From contig CAZWKQ010000005.1 in assembly GCA_964634005.1 (NCBI GenBank), forward strand, positions 1 to 64,000: a stretch of 64,000 nucleotides of DNA, in the 5' to 3' direction. The stretch comes from CAZWKQ01 sp964634005 (GTDB lineage Bacteria; Bacteroidota; Bacteroidia; Bacteroidales; JACABE01). Of this stretch, positions 60,172-64,000 are shown in pieces. Under the pieces are notes generated by a model, which had not been told where the DNA came from, ran no database searches, and saw only the letters and a program-made list of their open reading frames with translations. Numbering within the stretch: position 1 is the first letter of the stretch; each line of letters opens with the position of its first letter. Both the position numbers and the translations under genes were made by a program.

Positions 60172-61446
60172 TTATTGAACATTTATCAAACTTTTAAAAT
60201 CTGAACCACTTGGATTTTGAAAAATTTGCAAATCAAACATTGGAACTACCGCTAATATATGATCAAAAATATCGGAAATAACATCTTCGTATTTTGCCCA
60301 TTCAGTAACTTTGCTAAAAACATATATTTCAACAGGTAAACCTCTTTCGGTTGGAGGCAATTGTCGAACAAGTAAAGTATGCTCTTTTGAAATTTTATCA
60401 TTATCGGCTAAATAATTCTGAATATATTTTCTGAAAACTCCGAGATTAGTTTGTCTTCTTCCATTTATCAACTGACTGTTGTCAATAATATGAGTTTTGT
60501 TATATTCTTCCAGTTCTTTTTGTTTTTCAATAATATACTCTTTTATCAATTGAAATTTCTTAAATCTTTCCAGCATTTCGTCATTACAAAACTTAACACT
60601 GTTCATATTTAATATTAACGACCTTTTTATCCTTCTAACGCCTGATTCTTCCATTCCCCTCCAATTCTGAAATGCATCGGAAATTAAAGAATAAGTAGGA
60701 ACTGTTGTTATCGTTTTATCGAAATTTTCAATTTTTACTGTTGTAAGATTTATATCCTTTACGGTACCGTCGGCACCAAACTTATTAACAGTAATCCAAT
60801 CGCCGGGACGAAGCATATCATTGCTCGAAAGCTGAATACTGGCTACAAACCCTAATAATGTATCCTTGAAAACCAACATTAATACTGCCGATAATGCACC
60901 TAAACCACCAAGCAAGTATAATGGTGATTGCCCTACAAGTATTGATATTATTATAATTGCAGCTATGAGGTAAATTATTATTTTTACAATTTGGATATAA
61001 CCCTTAATTGGTTTATATTTTGATATTTCAAAATCGTTGTATATTTCAATTATTGCGTTGAAAAAAGCATCAATTACAACAACTACAATAATTACCATAT
61101 AAATCTTTAATGCCCCTTGAATGAGATTTACCCAAAATTCGTATTTAACATTTGTCAAAATTTCGGGCATTAATGAATGAATAAGCATTGCTGGAGCTAA
61201 ATATGCCAATCTGTGAAATACTCTCTTTTCGACTAAAATATCATCCCATGTAGTTTCAGTGCGTTTTGATATCTCTTTTAGAACTTTAACTATCAGTTTT
61301 CGGGCTATTATGAAAACTATATAACTTAAAATAAAAATCCCAACAACGACAATTATGCTTTTTACAAAAAAAGCATAATCCTCTGAAACTCCCATCTTTA
61401 TAAGCCACGATATTATTTTTGTTCCAAAAGTCTCTTCAATTTTCAT
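60172..61446 (-). CDS. MscS-family mechanosensitive channel
   Basis: A 424-residue membrane protein: four to five helices (about 22-190), the pore-lining and beta-domain region LGGLGALSAVLMLVFKDTLL and IQLSSNDMLRPGDWITVNKF, then DGTVKDINLTTVKIENFDKT and a C-terminal domain of about 170 residues. This is the larger MscS type (YbdG-like: LPTERGLPVEIYVFSKVTEW-like C-terminus). It opens under membrane tension to release solutes. Own -7 box at 61473; upstream of tRNA-Val with 25 bases between. Confidence 0.9.
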   Translation of the reverse strand: MKIEETFGTKIISWLIKMGVSEDYAFFVKSIIVVVGIFILSYIVFIIARKLIVKVLKEISKRTETTWDDILVEKRVFHRLAYLAPAMLIHSLMPEILTNVKYEFWVNLIQGALKIYMVIIVVVVIDAFFNAIIEIYNDFEISKYKPIKGYIQIVKIIIYLIAAIIIISILVGQSPLYLLGGLGALSAVLMLVFKDTLLGFVASIQLSSNDMLRPGDWITVNKFGADGTVKDINLTTVKIENFDKTITTVPTYSLISDAFQNWRGMEESGVRRIKRSLILNMNSVKFCNDEMLERFKKFQLIKEYIIEKQKELEEYNKTHIIDNSQLINGRRQTNLGVFRKYIQNYLADNDKISKEHTLLVRQLPPTERGLPVEIYVFSKVTEWAKYEDVISDIFDHILAVVPMFDLQIFQNPSGSDFKSLINVQ

Positions 61447-61472
61447 ATTAATAATTTTATCAAAATTCGTTG

Positions 61473-61480
61473 CAAAACTA
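61473..61480 (-). promoter_or_regulatory. Promoter -7 box for the MscS gene
   Basis: Minus strand reads TAGTTTTG, 26 bases upstream of the ATG. Confidence 0.45.
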
Positions 61481-61497
61481 TAAAAAAACTAATTTAA

Positions 61498-61545
61498 CCC
61501 AAATTTTTCATTAGGAACGCAGTGAACTAATGAAATTAATTAGGA
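61498..61545. repeat. Palindromic intergenic repeat, copy B
   Basis: CCCAAATTTTTCATTAGG, AACGCAGTGAAC and TAATGAAATTAATTAGGA. The stem TTTCATTAG/CTAATGAAA keeps full pairing although one base on each arm differs from copy A (A-T to C-G). Copies A and B bracket the tRNA-Val and MscS genes. Confidence 0.82.
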
Positions 61546-61581
61546 CAACCCCGATTTAGAAAATTTTGGGTTTAAATAAAA

Positions 61582-61612
61582 AAAGGCTGCCTTTTTGGTT
61601 GACAGCCTTTTG
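61582..61612 (-). terminator. Terminator after rplS
   Basis: AAAAGGCTG/CAGCCTTTT with loop of 13 bases; A-run on plus gives the U-run on minus. Core shared with 20144 and 48611. Confidence 0.85.
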
Positions 61613-61632
61613 TAAAATATGAAAAACAAAAA

Positions 61633-61986
61633 CTACATTTTCTTTTCTTTAATTCTTGCTTTTTTACCTCTTAATTGACGTAAATAGAAAATACGTGCTC
61701 TTCTGACAACACCTTTTTTATTTACTTCAATAGAATCAATAAAAGGTGAAGAAAATGGAAATATTCTTTCAACGCCGGTATTACCGGAAATTTTTCTTAC
61801 GGTAAAAGTTTGTGTAGAACCGCTTCCGCTTATTTGCAGTACAACACCCTGAAATTGCTGGATACGTTCTTTATTTCCTTCTTTTATTTTATAAGATACA
61901 GTAATTGTATCACCAGCTTGGAATTTTGGAAACTCTTTTCTTTCTACCAAGCTATCTACATATTGCATTAATTCCGATTTGCTCAT
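61633..61986 (-). CDS. rplS: 50S ribosomal protein L19
   Basis: A 117-residue L19: GDTITVSYKIKEGNKERIQQ, FQGVVLQISGSGSTQTFTVR and GVERIFPFSSPFIDSIEV, then YLRQLRGKKARIKEKKM, all diagnostic. L19 sits at the 30S-50S interface. It follows rplT by 95 bases and ends at a strong terminator. In many genomes it lies with trmD, which is absent here. Confidence 0.97.
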   Translation of the reverse strand: MSKSELMQYVDSLVERKEFPKFQAGDTITVSYKIKEGNKERIQQFQGVVLQISGSGSTQTFTVRKISGNTGVERIFPFSSPFIDSIEVNKKGVVRRARIFYLRQLRGKKARIKEKKM

Positions 61987-62081
61987 GACTTTATTTTTTT
62001 ATGTTTTTTAGGAATTAAATTTTATTGAATTAATTCCAATTAAAAATATTTTAAATTATCGAAGAGGCAACAATTGCCATT

Positions 62082-62429
62082 TTAATTTTTTACTAATTCT
62101 ACAATAGCTTTGAATGCTTCGGGATGATTCATTGCTAAATCAGCTAACACTTTACGATTAAGCGAAATATTCTTTTTATGAACTGCACCCATAAATACCG
62201 AATACGACATTCCGTATGGTCTTACTCCGGCATTAATACGTGTTATCCATAAATTTCTGAAATTACGCTTTTTATTTCTTCGATCTCTGTAAGCGTACTG
62301 CAAACCCTTTTCTAAAGAATTTTTTGCAACTGTCCAGACATTTTTTCTGCGTCCAAATTGACCTTTGGTCAACTTTAACATTTTTTTCCTTCTTGCCCTT
62401 GAGGCAACTGAATTTACTGATCTTGGCAT
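62082..62429 (-). CDS. rplT: 50S ribosomal protein L20
   Basis: A 115-residue L20: MPRSVNSVASRARRKKMLKL opens it, then GRRKNVWTVAKNSLEKGLQY and WITRINAGVRPYGMSYSVFM. It binds 23S rRNA early in 50S assembly and in many bacteria represses its own operon by binding the messenger. The 89-base gap upstream to rpmI could hold such a site, but no clear pseudoknot was identified by eye. Confidence 0.97.
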   Translation of the reverse strand: MPRSVNSVASRARRKKMLKLTKGQFGRRKNVWTVAKNSLEKGLQYAYRDRRNKKRNFRNLWITRINAGVRPYGMSYSVFMGAVHKKNISLNRKVLADLAMNHPEAFKAIVELVKN

Positions 62430-62518
62430 AGTTTTTTAATTTTTTTGTTTAAGCGTTCCGTCTTAAAGGACTCTTTTTTGCATTAAACAAGGTTAATACT
62501 AATTTTTAAATTACACAA

Positions 62519-62713
62519 TTAATTTGAAAGCATTTCTTTTACGCGTTTTTCGTCTGCTTTATCGACTAATGTAGCATAAGTTAAATTACGTTTACGTTTA
62601 GTTGATTTTTTAGTCAAAATATGACTTTTATAAGCATGCTTTCTTTTAATTTTTCCACTGCCTGTTACAGTGAATCTTTTTTTTGCACTTGATTTGCTTT
62701 TTGTTTTTGGCAT
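62519..62713 (-). CDS. rpmI: 50S ribosomal protein L35
   Basis: A 64-residue L35: MPKTKSKSSAKKRFTVTGSG, then KIKRKHAYKSHILTKKSTKR, highly basic. Between infC (36 bases upstream) and rplT, the conserved operon order. Confidence 0.97.
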   Translation of the reverse strand: MPKTKSKSSAKKRFTVTGSGKIKRKHAYKSHILTKKSTKRKRNLTYATLVDKADEKRVKEMLSN

Positions 62714-62749
62714 CTTTATAATATTTATATTATTTACAATTAGTTAATT

Positions 62750-63313
62750 TTATTTTTTTGGAGCAATAATCATCATCATTCTTTTTCCTTCCAATTTCGG
62801 CATCATTTCGGGTTTACCATATTCTAAAAGAGCTTCTGCAAACTTCAATAAAATTATTTCGCCTTGTTCTTTATAAACTATTGTTCTACCTTTAAAAAAA
62901 ACATCAACTTTTACCTTAGCCCCGTCTTGCAGAAATTTTTTTGCATGGTTTAGTTTAAAATTAAAATCATGTTCATCAGTTTGAGGCCCTAGCCTTATTT
63001 CTTTAACAACAACTTTCGCCGATTTTGCTTTTATTTCTTTTTGTTTGCGTTTTTGCTCATAAAGAAATTTTTTATAATCGATTATTTTACAAACAGGCGG
63101 ATTGGCATTAGGAGAAATTTCTACTAAATCCAACTCTTGTTCATTAGCCATTTTAAGAGCATCTTTCAAACTATATATACCTTGTTCAACATTATCGCCA
63201 ACAACTCTGACAACGGGTGAAGTAATATAGTTATTAATTTTGTGTTGGTCCTCGTTTTTCTTTTCGAACTGGTTTTGCCCTTTATTACGATTAAAAACTG
63301 GTGTAGCTATAAT
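62750..63313 (-). CDS. infC: Translation initiation factor IF-3, ATT start
   Basis: About 187 residues. The N-domain reads VVRVVGDNVEQGIYSLKDAL and ELDLVEISPNANPPVCKIID, the C-domain KEIRLGPQTDEHDF and MMPKLEGKRMMMII. IF-3 keeps the subunits apart and checks initiation codons. A later TTG at 63169 would cut off the N-domain. The best start is ATT at 63313-63311, placed six bases after a perfect GGAGG; ATT is the classic autoregulated infC start. A charged extension (RNKGQNQFEKKNEDQHK) precedes the N-domain. In-frame stop upstream at 63329-63331. Confidence 0.9.
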   Translation of the reverse strand: MIATPVFNRNKGQNQFEKKNEDQHKINNYITSPVVRVVGDNVEQGIYSLKDALKMANEQELDLVEISPNANPPVCKIIDYKKFLYEQKRKQKEIKAKSAKVVVKEIRLGPQTDEHDFNFKLNHAKKFLQDGAKVKVDVFFKGRTIVYKEQGEIILLKFAEALLEYGKPEMMPKLEGKRMMMIIAPKK

Positions 63314-63319
63314 TATGTT

Positions 63320-63324
63320 CCTCC
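63320..63324 (-). promoter_or_regulatory. Shine-Dalgarno that decides the infC start
   Basis: Minus strand reads GGAGG, then AACATA, then ATT. Such a site is rare in this window and singles out the ATT at 63313 as the start. Confidence 0.75.
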
Positions 63325-63348
63325 AATATTAGTTAATAATTTATTTTA

Positions 63349-64000
63349 TTATCCGATTAAATTTGAAATTTCTTTTAATACTTCTTTTGCAAAGTCATCA
63401 ATTGACAAATTGCCAATATCACCTACTCCCTGCTTTCTGACTGAAACCGTTCCCTGATTTTCTTCCTTTTCACCCACTATAAGCATATACGGAATACGTT
63501 GTAACTCAGCATCTCTGATCTTCTTCCCTGTTTTTTCGTTTCTTTCGTCAATTGAGCCGCGAAGTTCGTAATTTTTTAGCAAATACAAAACTTTTTTTGC
63601 ATAATCTGAATATTTCTCACTGATAGGCAATATAATAAACTGTTCAGGAGTTAGCCACAAAGGAAATTTACCGGCAGTATGCTCAATAAGAACTGCAATA
63701 AATCTTTCCATTGAACCGAAAGGCGCCCTGTGAATCATCACAGGTCTATGCTTTTGATTATCACTACCAACGTATTCCAAATCGAATCTTTCAGGTAAAT
63801 TATAATCCACTTGAATAGTTCCTAACTGCCATTTACGACCTAAAGCATCCCTAACCATAAAATCGAGTTTAGGTCCATAAAAAGCAGCTTCGCCGTATTC
63901 AATTATAGTATTCAAGCCTTTTTCCCGGGCAGCTTCTATAATTGCATTTTCGGCTTTTTCCCAATTTTCATCAGTACCTATATACTTATCGGGATTATTT
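63349..64000 (-). CDS. thrS: Threonine-tRNA ligase, C-terminal part (runs off the right edge)
   Basis: About 217 codons of the C-terminal part of threonyl-tRNA synthetase; the 5' part lies beyond the window. The visible class II core has AAFYGPKLDFMVRDALGRKW, QLGTIQVDYNLPERFDLEY and the motif 3 region HRPVMIHRAPFGSMERFIAV, and the anticodon-binding domain begins PLWLTPEQFIILPISEKY. The segment just inside the edge, NNPDKYIGTDENWEKAENAI, is also typical. It loads threonine on its tRNA. First gene of thrS-infC-rpmI-rplT, the conserved order; infC starts 35 bases downstream. Confidence 0.97.
   Translation of the reverse strand, partial: NNPDKYIGTDENWEKAENAIIEAAREKGLNTIIEYGEAAFYGPKLDFMVRDALGRKWQLGTIQVDYNLPERFDLEYVGSDNQKHRPVMIHRAPFGSMERFIAVLIEHTAGKFPLWLTPEQFIILPISEKYSDYAKKVLYLLKNYELRGSIDERNEKTGKKIRDAELQRIPYMLIVGEKEENQGTVSVRKQGVGDIGNLSIDDFAKEVLKEISNLIG

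Overview
The window is AT-rich chromosomal DNA of a member of the Bacteroidota, most likely a Bacteroidales-like, probably anaerobic lineage. Evidence: an intact moxR/batABCDE aerotolerance operon, several secreted proteins ending in type IX secretion (T9SS) sorting domains, PKD-like and dockerin-like repeat proteins, and many start sites preceded by the Bacteroidota -7 box TAnnTTTG instead of a Shine-Dalgarno (SD) sequence. No phage and no complete insertion sequence was found.

Layout. 0-3.0 kb (minus): purD, a DMT permease and a heptose-1-phosphate guanylyltransferase-like gene. 3.0-4.86 kb: a gene-free island packed with palindromic repeats and a 42-bp tandem array. 4.86-13.3 kb (plus): moxR, DUF58, a DUF4381-like gene and batA-E, followed by an exported Fe/Mn superoxide dismutase. 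14.4-17.4 kb: a secreted C10 cysteine protease and a secreted C-type lectin-like protein, both with T9SS tails. 17.4-22.7 kb: sucC-glmM, a small Lys/Glu/Ala-rich exported protein, tRNA-Asp, a DUF1573 protein and an aminotransferase. 22.8-30.8 kb: an exported esterase facing a minus-strand cluster of molybdenum hydroxylase (selenium-dependent XDH type), a secreted glycosidase-like protein and an SsnA-type amidohydrolase. 30.9-37.1 kb: an HPt protein, an M50B-like membrane peptidase with a tiny FeoB-associated-like Cys protein, an LtaS-like sulfatase, an AAA/DUF4143 ATPase bracketed by direct repeats, dapD and an orphan IS1595-type zinc-ribbon gene. 37.2-48.6 kb: two thioredoxins, a DegT aminotransferase with a sugar transferase, and two giant secreted proteins. 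48.6-54.5 kb: exonuclease VII, an inositol-phosphatase-like gene, an NfeD protein, a macrodomain protein and a MATE transporter.

54.5-60.0 kb is the most interesting region. It is a compact minus-strand gene string: crcB, DUF190, CPA2 antiporter, UspA, CYTH, HAD, an unknown gene and a dynamin-like GTPase. A fluoride-riboswitch aptamer lies between the DUF190 and antiporter genes. Its pseudoknot strand is also perfectly complementary to the antiporter SD region, which gives a simple translational on-switch. The string therefore looks like a fluoride/ion-stress island that has gained a membrane-remodelling GTPase and an unknown partner.

60.0-64.0 kb (minus): tRNA-Val, an MscS channel, rplS, and the thrS-infC-rpmI-rplT translation operon. 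infC appears to start at ATT, and thrS runs off the right edge.
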